A stretch of 59,165 nt of DNA from Opitutia bacterium (GTDB lineage Bacteria; Verrucomicrobiota; Verrucomicrobiia; Opitutales; Opitutaceae): NCBI GenBank assembly GCA_947458705.1, contig CANHAH010000002.1, positions 1 through 59,165 on the forward strand, read 5' to 3'. The first letter of the stretch is position 1. The number at the start of each line of letters is the position of its first letter. The notes beneath the pieces are model-generated. The model was given only the letters and a program-made list of their open reading frames with translations, had not been told where the DNA came from and made no database searches. Made by a program: the position numbers and the translations under genes. Below are positions 16,326-25,745 of the stretch, in pieces.

Positions 16326-17630
16326 ATGCACCACTTCCAATACGTTGGCCAAAATCTACACTGCGAGTCCGTCGATCTCGCCGAAGTCGCCCGCCTCTAC
16401 GGCACCCCGACTTACGTCACTAGCGCCGCAACGATGGCCGATAATTACAACCGCTTGGCCAATAGCCTCACCGGGCTCGACGTGCAGCTCTGTTACGCGA
16501 TGAAAGCCAACTCTGGCCTAGCCGTGCTTCGGCACTTTGCGCGCCTCGGAGCCGCGTTTGACCTTGTCAGTGGAGGCGAACTCCGTCGCGTGCTCGCGGC
16601 TGGCGCCGATGTTAAACGCAGCGTCTTCGCTGGTGTCGGCAAAACTGAAGCCGAGATCCAGCTCGCGCTGCAGAGTGGCATTTTCTCCTTTCACGTCGAG
16701 AGCGAGCCTGAGCTCGCTCGCATCAACCACGTCGCTGGAAAAATGGGTGTCAAAGCGCCCATCGCCATCCGCATTAACCCCGACGTCGACGCCCACACTC
16801 ACGCGAAAATCACCACTGGCAAGAGCGATAACAAATTCGGCATCCCCCTCAAGTTTGCTGCTGCTGCCTACGAGGCCGCTTCGAAATATCCTCATATCCA
16901 ACTGCGCGGCGTGCAGATGCACATCGGCTCGCAGCTCACGGAAATCGGGCCCTTCGCCGAAGCCGTCGCCAAGGTCGCGCCCTTCGCGGCCGAGTTGAAA
17001 GCAAAGTATGGCATCACCTATTTCTCCATTGGTGGTGGTATCGGTATCGTTTACAAAGATGCGCTCGCCAGCGGCAACGCCACTTGGTGGGACGCGCAGC
17101 CTGCGGCCACTCGACCCCTCACGCCCGAGGCCTACGGTGCTGCGCTCGTGCCGTTGCTCCAACCTCTCGGCCTAAAAATTCTTCTCGAGCCTGGCCGCTA
17201 CATGGTCGGCAATGCCGGCGTTCTTCTGACGCGCGTCGAGCACCTCAAGCGTGGCTCCGGAAAAAATTTTCTTATCGTCGACGCCGCCATGAACGACCTC
17301 GTACGTCCCGCGATGTATGAAGCGTTTCATGAGATCGTCCCGCTGCATCGCGACACCACGCGACGAGCGCTCGTGGCCGACGTCGTCGGCCCGATCTGCG
17401 AGAGCGGCGATTGCTTCGCGAAAGACCGTCAGCTTCAGGAGGTTGGCGAGGGCGAATACATCGCGTTGATGAGCGCCGGCGCCTACGGCTCTACAATGTC
17501 GAGCCGCTACAACACCCGTGCGCTTCCGGCCGAAGTTATGGTCCAAGGCAGCGCCTTTGAGCTCGTGACCGCGCGCGAGACTTTTGAGTCGATGATCGCG
17601 CACGAAAAAATCCCAGCTTTCCTCAAGTAA
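16326..17630 (+). CDS. lysA: Diaminopimelate decarboxylase
   Basis: A 434-residue PLP enzyme that decarboxylates meso-diaminopimelate to L-lysine, the last step of lysine synthesis. Motifs seen are the PLP-lysine segment LCYAMKANSGLAVLRH (Lys near residue 60), HIGSQLTE, the phosphate-binding GGGIGIVYKD, EPGRYMVG and the C-terminal GPICESGDCFAKDR with the active-site Cys, then YGSTMSSRYNTR. Length agrees with the family. ATG 16326 gives MHHFQYVGQ, the usual short N-terminus; a frame from 16275 adds 17 unlikely residues. It reads divergently from the small membrane protein and is followed by a terminator. Confidence 0.96.
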   Translation: MHHFQYVGQNLHCESVDLAEVARLYGTPTYVTSAATMADNYNRLANSLTGLDVQLCYAMKANSGLAVLRHFARLGAAFDLVSGGELRRVLAAGADVKRSVFAGVGKTEAEIQLALQSGIFSFHVESEPELARINHVAGKMGVKAPIAIRINPDVDAHTHAKITTGKSDNKFGIPLKFAAAAYEAASKYPHIQLRGVQMHIGSQLTEIGPFAEAVAKVAPFAAELKAKYGITYFSIGGGIGIVYKDALASGNATWWDAQPAATRPLTPEAYGAALVPLLQPLGLKILLEPGRYMVGNAGVLLTRVEHLKRGSGKNFLIVDAAMNDLVRPAMYEAFHEIVPLHRDTTRRALVADVVGPICESGDCFAKDRQLQEVGEGEYIALMSAGAYGSTMSSRYNTRALPAEVMVQGSAFELVTARETFESMIAHEKIPAFLK

Positions 17631-17643
17631 TGCCCGTCTACTT

Positions 17644-17692
17644 CCCAAAATTTCCATTTTTGGAAACGCGTAGTTTGGGCGTTTTCTTTTTT
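17644..17692 (+). terminator. Probable intrinsic terminator after lysA
   Basis: CCCAAA (17644-17649) pairs with TTTGGG (17674-17679) and encloses an inner stem TTCCA/TGGAA. It is followed by a T-rich run (gttttcttttttg). It begins 13 bases after the lysA stop and precedes gpsA. Confidence 0.6.
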
Positions 17693-17727
17693 GTGTCTTT
17701 GGCGAGTTTCATAGTTAATCTCTGCGC

Positions 17728-18729
17728 ATGAAATTTTGCGTCGTTGGAGCCGGAGCCTGGGGCACTGCGTTTGCGGTGCATCTGGCGCGGCTGGGTCGGC
17801 CGGTGACGCTGGTGCCGCGCCGCTCCGAGCAAGCCGAGGCGTTGCTCAAGGCGCGCGAGAACCAGGAATATCTTCCGGGCATCGCACTCCCGTCCGCCCT
17901 CGGTTTGACCGCCGATCTCGCGGTGGCGTTGGCGCCGGCGACCGTGGTGTTACTGGCGTGTCCGTCTCAGGCTTTGCGCGATACTACGGCGCGTGTGCAA
18001 GCTGCGCGCGGCGCGGCGGCTCCGTTGCGCTTAATCGTCAGTCTAGCTAAGGGCCTCGAAGTCGGTTCGCACCTGCGCCCGACGCAAGTGATAGCCGCCG
18101 TTCAGCCCAATGTGTCCGTGGGCGCAATCACCGGGCCCACCAACGCTGGCGAAGTTGCACGTGGTTTGCCTGCCGTGATGGTCCTCGGCGCGGCGCGCGG
18201 CAGTGAGGCATTACTCACGGAAATCCAAACCGCCATTAGCGGCCCGACTTTGCGCGTGTACACGAGCGACGATCTCGCGGGCCTCGAATACGGCGGTTGC
18301 CTAAAAAATATTTACGCCATCGCCGCGGGTTGTGCGGCGGGCCTTGGGCTGGGCGACAACGCCAATGCCGCGCTGCTTACTCGCGCGCTCGCCGAAATGG
18401 TGCGCGTCGGCGCGGCGCTTGGTGCACGGCCGGAGACGTTTTACGGCCTTAGCGGTTTCGGCGATCTTGTGGCGACCTGTCACGGAGCATGGAGCCGCAA
18501 CCGTGAATTTGGCCAGCGCATCGGTGAAGGTCAGAAGGCCGCCGAGCTCATCGCGCACCGCAAGACCGTTGTTGAAGGTTACCGCACTACGGAATCGTTT
18601 CACGGTTTGTGTGTGGAACGCGGGATCGAAGCTCCGATCTTGCGCGAGATGCACGCAATTTTGTTTGGCGGCAAAGCACCGGCCGCGGCGTTGAACGCGC
18701 TAATGACGCGTGAGCTTAAGCGCGAGTGA
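17728..18729 (+). CDS. gpsA: Glycerol-3-phosphate dehydrogenase [NAD(P)+]
   Basis: A 333-residue cytosolic enzyme that reduces dihydroxyacetone phosphate to sn-glycerol 3-phosphate, the backbone of phospholipids. The Rossmann motif GAGAWGTAFAVHLARLG is at residues 7-23. Further family marks are SLAKGLE (catalytic Lys), GPTNAGEVARGLPAVMVLG, the C-terminal ALDEYGGCLKNIYAIAAG-type segment (here YGGCLKNIYAIAAGCAAGLG), GDNANAALLTRAL and GLSGFGDLVATC. Length is normal. It is followed at 27 bases by aat on the same strand, so the two may be co-transcribed. Confidence 0.96.
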   Translation: MKFCVVGAGAWGTAFAVHLARLGRPVTLVPRRSEQAEALLKARENQEYLPGIALPSALGLTADLAVALAPATVVLLACPSQALRDTTARVQAARGAAAPLRLIVSLAKGLEVGSHLRPTQVIAAVQPNVSVGAITGPTNAGEVARGLPAVMVLGAARGSEALLTEIQTAISGPTLRVYTSDDLAGLEYGGCLKNIYAIAAGCAAGLGLGDNANAALLTRALAEMVRVGAALGARPETFYGLSGFGDLVATCHGAWSRNREFGQRIGEGQKAAELIAHRKTVVEGYRTTESFHGLCVERGIEAPILREMHAILFGGKAPAAALNALMTRELKRE

Positions 18730-18756
18730 ACCCCCCCCCGCGCTAAAGTGAGCGCG

Positions 18757-19437
18757 ATGACGATGCCGCCGATTTTGAAATTTCCTAGCCGCACTGAAAT
18801 CGGTCGCGGGCGTGAGGTCGTCGCGGTGACCGGTGACCAGGCTCTGACGGTGGAAAATCTACGCGCGGCGTACGCACGGGGAATTTTTCCTTGGCCCGGA
18901 CGTCCCGAAGAACCGATTCCTTGGGCGTGTCCGCGTCGGCGCGCCGTGTTGGTCTTTGATGAATTTACGCCGGGTCGAACGCTGGAAAAAATCGCGCGCA
19001 AACCAGGTTGGAGTTTTTCGATCGATCGAGACTTTTCGGCAGTAATCGCTGCGTGTGCGGCGGCGCCGCGACCGGGACAGGAAGGCACGTGGATCAGTCC
19101 GGCGATGATCGCGTCGTACACGGCCCTACACCGCGCCGGCGGTGCGCATAGCGTCGAAGTGTGGAAAAACGACACACTCGTGGGTGGACTTTACGGCGTC
19201 GATGCGGGCGGTTTTTTCGGAGGCGAAAGCATGTTTCACCTCGAGGATAATGCCTCGAAATTGGCGATCTGGTTTCTCGCTGGTTATCTCCGCGAGAAAG
19301 GTCAGGCGTGGCTGGATATTCAGCAACTCACGCCTCACATGGAGCGTCTTGGCGCGAAAGAAATCCCGCGCTCGACGTTTCTCGCGGAGCTCGAAAACGA
19401 GCTCCGCTTGGGACGAACCTTGTTTCCAGAAACCTAA
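18757..19437 (+). CDS. aat: Leucyl/phenylalanyl-tRNA-protein transferase
   Basis: A 226-residue enzyme of the N-degron pathway: it adds Leu or Phe from charged tRNA to proteins with N-terminal Arg or Lys, marking them for ClpAPS. Core motifs are AYARGIFPWPG, EGTWISPAMIASYTALH, AHSVEVW, LVGGLYGVDAGGFFGGESMF and LDIQQLTPHMERLGA. ATG 18757 is favoured; GTG 18748 and ATG 18763 are in frame. The N-terminal section is somewhat divergent (FPSRTEIGRGREVVAVTGDQ in place of the usual FPP...GLLAxGGDL). A run of nine C residues precedes the gene. Confidence 0.94.
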   Translation: MTMPPILKFPSRTEIGRGREVVAVTGDQALTVENLRAAYARGIFPWPGRPEEPIPWACPRRRAVLVFDEFTPGRTLEKIARKPGWSFSIDRDFSAVIAACAAAPRPGQEGTWISPAMIASYTALHRAGGAHSVEVWKNDTLVGGLYGVDAGGFFGGESMFHLEDNASKLAIWFLAGYLREKGQAWLDIQQLTPHMERLGAKEIPRSTFLAELENELRLGRTLFPET

Positions 19438-19459
19438 AAACGTGTAGGTGGCCGGCGAC

Positions 19460-21292
19460 TCAATGCCCAGCTCCGGCTTGATGGTCTTGGATGTATTCCT
19501 GTTTTAGGCCGAGTTTTTCAGGTGCGTGCAGGACGAGCATCTTCATGCGAATGTCGGCGGGTACTTGGGAGGAGGTCGCCTTGGAGACGACTATCATGAG
19601 TGTGATCGCGAGAGGCACGCTCCAGATGGCGGGCTGTTCACAGAGAATGCGCAGGAGCGGATGCTCGGCCCAGAAGTTATTGAGTGGCGCGAAGCTGGCA
19701 AAGATTTTACCCATTGGGCCTTTGTCCAGAGCGAGCGTGCCGAGGTTGGTGAGGGCGGCGGCGCCAAGTGCACAGAGGCCACCGGTCAACATCCCTGTGG
19801 CGGCACCTTTCATTGTCATCCCGCGCCACCACACGCTCATGAATAGCAGCGGAAAATAACTCGCGGCGGCGATCGCGAAGGCTTGGCCGACCATGAAATT
19901 GATCTCCAGCGGCTCGACGAAGCAGCCGAGTGTGACGGCGACCCCTCCGATTAGAATAGCGGAAATCTTAAACGCAACCATGCGTTCGGCGGACGAAGAT
20001 TTTGGCCGCAACATGCGTCCGTAGACATCGTGGGCGAGCGCACCGGTCATTGAGACGAGCAGGCCGCTGAACGTGCTCATGAAGGCTGCGAAGGCTCCTG
20101 CGCAGGTGATACCGCTTAAGATCGAGCCGACCACCCCGTACTTGGCGCTGATTAATGTGGGTAACTCGAGCACGACCTTATCCGTGCCTTTGGCGCCGAC
20201 CCCGCTGTAAAGCTCCGGCATGAGATTGCGCCCAATCACGCCGAAGACCGGAGGGAATACATAAAACACGCCGATTAAAATCATAACCCACATCGTGGTT
20301 TTCTTCGCCGCGACGCCGTCGGGGTTGGTGTAAAAACGCACTAGGATGTGCGGTAGCCCCGCCGTGCCACACACGAGCGCGATGATGAGCGAGTAAGTGT
20401 AAACGAGCGAGTAGGGCTTCTGGTGCTCAGCGAGAAAAGGGGCGCGTTGCTCTGCGGGCAGCGCCGCGGCTGCGGCGTTGACGGCCTTCGTCGTGAGCGG
20501 GCCAAACGGCGCGATCCACGCTGTGTCGACAGGGGCTTTCGCGACGAGCGGTTTGCGTTCGATTCCGGCGGAGGGGTGGCCGCTTGCTGGGGCTGCTGTT
20601 GCCGCAGGCGCGGTTTCGCCCAGAGCGAGGTTGGCTCCGATCTGGCCGTTGTAGAAACCGACGACCGCCATGAGCACGAACACGGGCACCGTGATCGCGA
20701 AGAGTTTAATCCAATATTGGACCGCTTGGACGAGCGTGATGCCTTTCATGCCACCGAGGGCGACGTTGAGCGTAATGACCGCGCCAACAAGTACGACGCC
20801 TACCCAATAAGGCAGTCCAGGGAAAATATACGCGAGCGTAACGCCCGCGCCCTTCATCTGGGGCATCGTGTAAAAGAATCCAATGAACAACACAAAGCAT
20901 ACGGCAATCTTGCGGAACATTGGCGAATCGAACCGACCCTCGGCGAAATCCGGGATCGTGTAAGCCCCGAAGCGCCGCAGCGGTCCGGCGATGAACAATA
21001 GTAAAAAAAGATATCCGCACGCGTAACACACCGGATACCATAACGCATCGTAGCCGGAAGACATCACCATGCCGGCGACGCCCATGAACGACGCGGCGGA
21101 AAGGTATTCGCCGGAGATTGCGGAGGCGTTCCAACCCACGGAAACCGAGCGCCCCGCGACGAAGAAGTCACTGGCGGTCTTGGAGGTTTTCGCGGAGCGG
21201 AAACCCATCCAAAGCGTGACCGCTACTGTAATGAAAGAAAATGTGAAGATCCAAGGATCTACGCCGCCGAAAAAAGCGAGAGTCAGGTTCAT
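19460..21292 (-). CDS. Sodium:solute symporter, acetate permease-like
   Basis: A 610-residue member of the SSS family with 13 or so membrane helices. The segment FFVAGRSVSVGWNASAISGEYLSAASFMG is typical of ActP-type cation/acetate symporters, as are YTIPDFAEGRF and the late TFSGLLVSMTGALAHDVYGR. An Ala/Pro-rich insert of about 60 residues (around 230-290, between LALGETAPAATAAPASG and AEHQKPYS) makes it longer than E. coli ActP (549). The small two-helix gene just upstream, 3 bases away, is the usual partner of such symporters. Acetate or another short monocarboxylate is the likely substrate, fitting a gluconeogenic diet; the substrate itself is inferred. Confidence 0.88.
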   Translation of the reverse strand: MNLTLAFFGGVDPWIFTFSFITVAVTLWMGFRSAKTSKTASDFFVAGRSVSVGWNASAISGEYLSAASFMGVAGMVMSSGYDALWYPVCYACGYLFLLLFIAGPLRRFGAYTIPDFAEGRFDSPMFRKIAVCFVLFIGFFYTMPQMKGAGVTLAYIFPGLPYWVGVVLVGAVITLNVALGGMKGITLVQAVQYWIKLFAITVPVFVLMAVVGFYNGQIGANLALGETAPAATAAPASGHPSAGIERKPLVAKAPVDTAWIAPFGPLTTKAVNAAAAALPAEQRAPFLAEHQKPYSLVYTYSLIIALVCGTAGLPHILVRFYTNPDGVAAKKTTMWVMILIGVFYVFPPVFGVIGRNLMPELYSGVGAKGTDKVVLELPTLISAKYGVVGSILSGITCAGAFAAFMSTFSGLLVSMTGALAHDVYGRMLRPKSSSAERMVAFKISAILIGGVAVTLGCFVEPLEINFMVGQAFAIAAASYFPLLFMSVWWRGMTMKGAATGMLTGGLCALGAAALTNLGTLALDKGPMGKIFASFAPLNNFWAEHPLLRILCEQPAIWSVPLAITLMIVVSKATSSQVPADIRMKMLVLHAPEKLGLKQEYIQDHQAGAGH

Positions 21293-21295
21293 GGC

Positions 21296-21598
21296 TTAGC
21301 GGCGGAGTTGTTGTACTTCGGCTTCTTCTAGACGCAGGGAGCGCTTGATGAAGACGTAGGAAATAATCCAGACGAAGGGGAAAAATAGTACTCCGAGGAT
21401 GAGCCAACTTAGGGTGAAGCCGGCTACGCGGGTTGCCATGAAGGCGGGGGCGAAGTAGTTGAGCAGGGGCAAGCCCAGCAAAGCCACAAGGAATGTGGCG
21501 GCGCAGGCGATGGAGAGGGCGAGTTGGCGGCGCATCAAAGAGCGTAGAAACGGCTCGCTGTGCACCACATCGTCGTGGTTCGGGGTAGGCGAAGACAT
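21296..21598 (-). CDS. DUF485-like small membrane partner of the symporter
   Basis: A 100-residue protein with two hydrophobic helices (LSIACAATFLVALLGLPLL and FTLSWLILGVLFFPFVWIISYVFI) and charged ends, the size and layout of YjcH/DUF485 proteins encoded next to acetate permeases. It ends 3 bases before the symporter start, so the two are one operon. The sequence is divergent and the family call leans on context. Its role in transport is unknown even in characterised systems. Confidence 0.75.
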   Translation of the reverse strand: MSSPTPNHDDVVHSEPFLRSLMRRQLALSIACAATFLVALLGLPLLNYFAPAFMATRVAGFTLSWLILGVLFFPFVWIISYVFIKRSLRLEEAEVQQLRR

Positions 21599-21722
21599 GC
21601 TTCGTCCACGATGCGAACGCGCCGCAGCGTGACAACTCTGTTTACCCGTCTTTGCGCGTTTTAGCCTTGTACGGGGGGATTTGACGCGACTTTAGCCAAA
21701 AAAAATTAAGACTCCGCACCCT

Positions 21723-23048
21723 ATGTTTCGTATCCTCTTGGTCCTGGTTACATGGGCTTCGGCCTGGGCTCAGCCTTTACCGCTAGGGCACGATTTTGAA
21801 GGGTTACCATCAACGCCGGGGCCCATCGCAGTGTACGCGGAGGATCCGCAACATCCATTGAATCGCTTGCACGCGTTGCTGTTTTTCGCCTTACGCACTC
21901 CGACGGAAATCGGCGCTTCACTGCCAACAGAGCGGCGCCGCGCGGGTAAGACAGATGCACAATTTTTTACCGCCAAATGGGTGATGGCCAATCGGACCGA
22001 GAAACAGATTTCAGCCGAGGCTGATGCGAGATGGTTTGGCGGCGATGTGCGCACCTCGCCCGTGGCAAAGTGGTCGGAGTCGGAGGCGGCGGAGACGCGC
22101 TCGATTTTAGCGACGTTAAGCACGCCGGAGGCGGCGTCGAGGATTGTGGCTACGCCGTTGGCGCGCTTGTCATTGCAGTGGGATATTTTGCAGGTGTGGT
22201 GGCGTTTTGAGCGGGAGAAGAGTGCGGAAGTCGCGACGCTTGAGGCAATGGCGCTAGCGATCCGCGCGTTGGGTCAATCGCGGGCGGCGTTGACGGGGTT
22301 GCCCTCTGGTTTGGAGGCATTGGCGGTAGCGAATTGGCCTGTAACGAGGGATCGGCGGCTGCCTTATGCGCCGCAAGGTTTAATGGACGGGGCTCTTTCG
22401 GATTGGGTCGAAGTAGATCGGGTGCCTGCTGCATTGTTTGATGCGAAGCGCGCATTGATTTCGGCGCGGGTTTTTTTGAAAAATAAGGATCGGGCAACAA
22501 TGGAAGCTTTGGTGGCGTCAGTGTCGGACAAGGCCGCGCAGAAGCAATTAGTGGATATTCCTCGGGAGACGGAAGCAGCGTTGGTGTTGGCGCTGATCGG
22601 TCTAACGGGGGATTTGGAACCAGTGGCAACGCCGGTCATAAGTGAGTTGCGTGTGCGCAAGGCGGTGGCGCTGGATGTGCTCGACGCTGCAGGCGATACA
22701 AGCACCCGCGATGGTTGGAACCAGTGGGTGTGGCTATTTTCCCGAGCGGGGGCTTTGACCGCGCAGGCGCGGTCGCCGTTGCGGTTTGTACCGGATACGG
22801 CGCAGTCGTTATTTTTGGAATACGGGTCGCCGAAGCATACGACGTATTTTGCGCAGTGTGCGCTCTGTCATCGCACGACCAACGCCGGCAATCAGAAGCC
22901 TTCAGGTCTGCATGTGCTCGGGCTCTACGCAAAGCCGAGCGTGTTAACGGATCCGTCGAAGCGCGGACGGGACGCAGAGACGCAAATGGCGCCCGTGATC
23001 GCGAAGTTAAAGGAGCGCTTAGTGGGCGCGGGCGCCGCGGCGAAGTAA
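21723..23048 (+). CDS. Secreted protein with C-terminal CxxCH haem site
   Basis: A 441-residue exported protein; the signal peptide is LLVLVTWASAWA, cleaved before QPLPLG. The body of about 350 residues is helical, rich in Ala and Leu, with no family I recognise. Near the C-terminus is a single CALCH (Cys379, Cys382, His383) in the context YFAQCALCHRTTN, a covalent haem c motif, and downstream GLHVLGLY. The haem region of about 80 residues is short for a full class I cytochrome. The gene converges on the TonB receptor gene, and a di-haem peroxidase lies beyond it, so a shared redox theme is plausible. Function is not known. Confidence 0.7.
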   Translation: MFRILLVLVTWASAWAQPLPLGHDFEGLPSTPGPIAVYAEDPQHPLNRLHALLFFALRTPTEIGASLPTERRRAGKTDAQFFTAKWVMANRTEKQISAEADARWFGGDVRTSPVAKWSESEAAETRSILATLSTPEAASRIVATPLARLSLQWDILQVWWRFEREKSAEVATLEAMALAIRALGQSRAALTGLPSGLEALAVANWPVTRDRRLPYAPQGLMDGALSDWVEVDRVPAALFDAKRALISARVFLKNKDRATMEALVASVSDKAAQKQLVDIPRETEAALVLALIGLTGDLEPVATPVISELRVRKAVALDVLDAAGDTSTRDGWNQWVWLFSRAGALTAQARSPLRFVPDTAQSLFLEYGSPKHTTYFAQCALCHRTTNAGNQKPSGLHVLGLYAKPSVLTDPSKRGRDAETQMAPVIAKLKERLVGAGAAAK

Positions 23049-23064
23049 GGATGGGTGAGCATGA

Positions 23065-23094
23065 AAAAAGCGGGGTTTAATGGCCCCGCTTTTT
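23065..23094. terminator. Bidirectional intrinsic terminator
   Basis: An 11-bp perfect stem (AAAAAGCGGGG with CCCCGCTTTTT) and an 8-base loop, giving a U-run in both directions. It lies between the convergent CxxCH-protein gene and the TonB-receptor gene. Confidence 0.85.
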
Positions 23095-23110
23095 ATTTCG
23101 ATTAGGTCGA

Positions 23111-25636
23111 TTAGTAGGCGTATCGAACGCCCGCCCAGAATGCACGGCCCTCTTGATATGGAGCGGAGTTGGTGGCGCCTTCCGCGTACGGTAGCCGGTC
23201 GAGAAAATTGGTGACTTTAGCCTCGAGAGTGAGGGAGCCGCGGGTGGTTTTTAAGGCCAGCCAAGATACGTTCAGGTTGGTGACGAGGCCTGAGGGGATG
23301 TCGGTGTCGACGAAGGCATCGTATTTCGTGCCGTTAATTGTGATCGTGCTGCTGGTGGGCAGATCAATACGCGTGTATGCTGGAGTCCAACGACCGAATA
23401 TGTCGACATTGAGGCGTTTTTGCAACCATGAGGAGGACCAACTGTAGTTGACGTAGCTGGGGCGGGCGAAGTTGGCGCGAATGCGGGAGACTGAGGTGCG
23501 GCTGACGAGACTGCCGTTGTAGGCGACGATGGGATTGAGCGAGGCTTCGGTGTCTTGATCGAAATATTCTTCGGTGGTGGTCTCGGTTTTTGAGAAGGTA
23601 CCGCCAAAGCGTACGATGTGGTTAGTCCAAGATTTGCGCCATTCGACGGAGGCGCTGCGGTAGTTAGTGAAACCAGCGTTAGTCATTTTGTAACCGGTCT
23701 GGTTGACGCCACCGATAACTATAGTGGTGGATGCGCTACGGCTAAATTCGTCGCGGTTGCGGCGTTCGAGGCCAGTGAGATCAATCGTACCGAAGCGGCC
23801 TAGGTCGAAGGTGGTACCTATAGAAAATTCGTCGCTGTAAGGAGTACGGAGATTGGAATTGGCGTAGCGAATCGGGTTGGAGGTGGAAAGGAGCTTCCAA
23901 TCGGCGGCGTAGAAGACGAGCTTGCCGTTTTCGTTGCGGCCGGTGCGGGTGTAGATAGAGGAGGAGGGATCGGCTTCGCGGATTTTATAGGCGAGTAAAG
24001 AGCGGGTATAGTAGCGACTGGCACCGCCGCGGAAGGTGAACCAACGCAGCGGCGTGAGCGCACCGGTGAGGCGGTGGGCGAAATCATTGTTTTTAAGAAA
24101 ATCGGTGTAATCGTAACGGGTGCCTGCACGGTAGCTCCAAGGCATGTTGAGGACTTTGCCATGGTCGGACCATTGGGCCCAAAAATCGAGGGCTTGGAGC
24201 TCGACCTTGGATTTGTAGGCAGGTGAGACGATGCGGTAGTTCAGGCCTTGTTCGCCGGTGAGCACAGTCATGTCGCCGGGGCCGTCGCCGGAGGCCACTT
24301 GTAGGTTTTGAACCACACCGGTGGTCGTTTGGTGGCGGTAGGCGCTGGAATCTTTGGGCCGATTGCGGTTGGCTTGGGTTTGAGTGTAGTCGCCGCCAAA
24401 GGAGAATTCTCCGGTGGTGGTGGCTTTATAGTTGTATTTGAAGCTGATGGGGATGTCGCGTTGGTCGGAGTCGAGGGCTCCGACGCCTCCACGGATGCCT
24501 ACGGTCTGGGAGTCTGAGACCCAATTTACCAAATCGTTGGGCCCAAAATTTTTGTAGGTGAAGATATCATCCGGTGCGCCGCGGGAGTTGTCGGCCAGAA
24601 GGAGGGCAGCGCTGGTTTCGAGGGTGGTACGGTCGGAGCGGTGAAGAATTTCGGCTTTATTGGTCCAGCTGCTGTTGTGTGATGTCTTGAGATCTTGTTC
24701 TCGATTCTCGGTCTCGTAGGGGGAGAGCATCGAGGTTAAGCGCAGGGTGGTCTGATCGCTCAGGCGGTGGGTGGCTTTGAGTAAGAAATTATCGCTGATG
24801 GTGCGTGATTTTGCTTCGAGCAAGCCGTAGGAAGCAAAGCGAGTGGTATTGTTGAGCGTAGCGGTGTTGCGGCTCCATGATACAAGGGCCGCGGTGTGTG
24901 CGCCCAGGGGAAGATCGGCGTAAAGGCTAGTAGTTTGACGTTCGAATTTTGGTTTTTCGGGATTGGCGGGGGCGACGTTGGCCGGAGCGATGAGATAGTG
25001 CGTCATCGCGCTGCTCTCGTAGCCGAAGGAGAGACCTCCGCTGAGTTTGCCGGAGGGGTCACGTAGTTTGGCGGATATGACGCCGCCGGTGAAGCCGCCG
25101 AATTCGGCGGGAACATCGCTCGTGTAGACGGCTACTGATTCAACGAGGGCGGGGTTAACGACGGCGGTCTGAGGGTGAGCGACTACTTCGCTGCTGGAGT
25201 GGATATTTTGGTTATAGGAGTCCTGAAGGTTGTTGGTGTTCAGGCCGTCGATTTGGAAATTGTTATCATAATACCTCCCGCCGGAAATGCTCACCAGGGA
25301 GGGGCGTAGGTCGATGATGGAGGCCATAGTGACGCGGCCATCCGAGTCTGAGAATTGGATGTTGGGGAGGGTTTGGAGCAGTTTGTTGAGGTCTCCGTCG
25401 GCTTGGGATTGGCGCACGATGTCGTCGCGTTGGATGACTACGTTGCCGGCGCCGGATAGGCGATCAGAGACGACCTCGACTTTATCTAGAGTAAGGGCTG
25501 CCGCTGAGGGTTTTGCTGGGGTCGTGGTTTCAGACTCGGGGGAAGAGTTGGATGCTTTCTTTTCTGCCGCGTTGGCGTTGAGAAATCCAACTAGGGCGTA
25601 CCCGATTAAGAGCAGTGAGCGCGCAGTGCGGTGCAT
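23111..25636 (-). CDS. TonB-dependent outer-membrane receptor
   Basis: An 841-residue receptor with a signal peptide (LLLIGYALVGFLNANA), an N-terminal plug (VVIQRDDIVRQSQADGDLNKLLQ to VPAEFGGFTGGVISAKLRDPSG, the plug end that normally includes YG...GGVI) and a long beta-barrel ending in FWAGVRYAY with terminal aromatic. The plug lacks the usual R-G motif; instead there is IDLRPSLVSISGGRYYDNNFQIDGLNTNN. It imports a large or scarce ligand across the outer membrane with TonB energy. Ligand unknown. Neighbours are a lipoprotein and a di-haem peroxidase on the same strand, so metal or haem-type ligands are as likely as sugars. Confidence 0.88.
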   Translation of the reverse strand: MHRTARSLLLIGYALVGFLNANAAEKKASNSSPESETTTPAKPSAAALTLDKVEVVSDRLSGAGNVVIQRDDIVRQSQADGDLNKLLQTLPNIQFSDSDGRVTMASIIDLRPSLVSISGGRYYDNNFQIDGLNTNNLQDSYNQNIHSSSEVVAHPQTAVVNPALVESVAVYTSDVPAEFGGFTGGVISAKLRDPSGKLSGGLSFGYESSAMTHYLIAPANVAPANPEKPKFERQTTSLYADLPLGAHTAALVSWSRNTATLNNTTRFASYGLLEAKSRTISDNFLLKATHRLSDQTTLRLTSMLSPYETENREQDLKTSHNSSWTNKAEILHRSDRTTLETSAALLLADNSRGAPDDIFTYKNFGPNDLVNWVSDSQTVGIRGGVGALDSDQRDIPISFKYNYKATTTGEFSFGGDYTQTQANRNRPKDSSAYRHQTTTGVVQNLQVASGDGPGDMTVLTGEQGLNYRIVSPAYKSKVELQALDFWAQWSDHGKVLNMPWSYRAGTRYDYTDFLKNNDFAHRLTGALTPLRWFTFRGGASRYYTRSLLAYKIREADPSSSIYTRTGRNENGKLVFYAADWKLLSTSNPIRYANSNLRTPYSDEFSIGTTFDLGRFGTIDLTGLERRNRDEFSRSASTTIVIGGVNQTGYKMTNAGFTNYRSASVEWRKSWTNHIVRFGGTFSKTETTTEEYFDQDTEASLNPIVAYNGSLVSRTSVSRIRANFARPSYVNYSWSSSWLQKRLNVDIFGRWTPAYTRIDLPTSSTITINGTKYDAFVDTDIPSGLVTNLNVSWLALKTTRGSLTLEAKVTNFLDRLPYAEGATNSAPYQEGRAFWAGVRYAY

Positions 25637-25745
25637 AGTTAATTAGCCTCAATAATTGGGCTAGAGGGGTCAACGGTATCGTTGGCCAAAGCCAAGCGAT
25701 GAAGACCTCCGAGCCAGCGGCAGGGCCGCTGTCGAAAGACTTATT

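Noticed and set aside
18731-18739. Run of nine C residues between gpsA and aat
   Set aside because: It could be a phase-variable tract but lies outside the genes and before the ATG, with no frame consequence seen.
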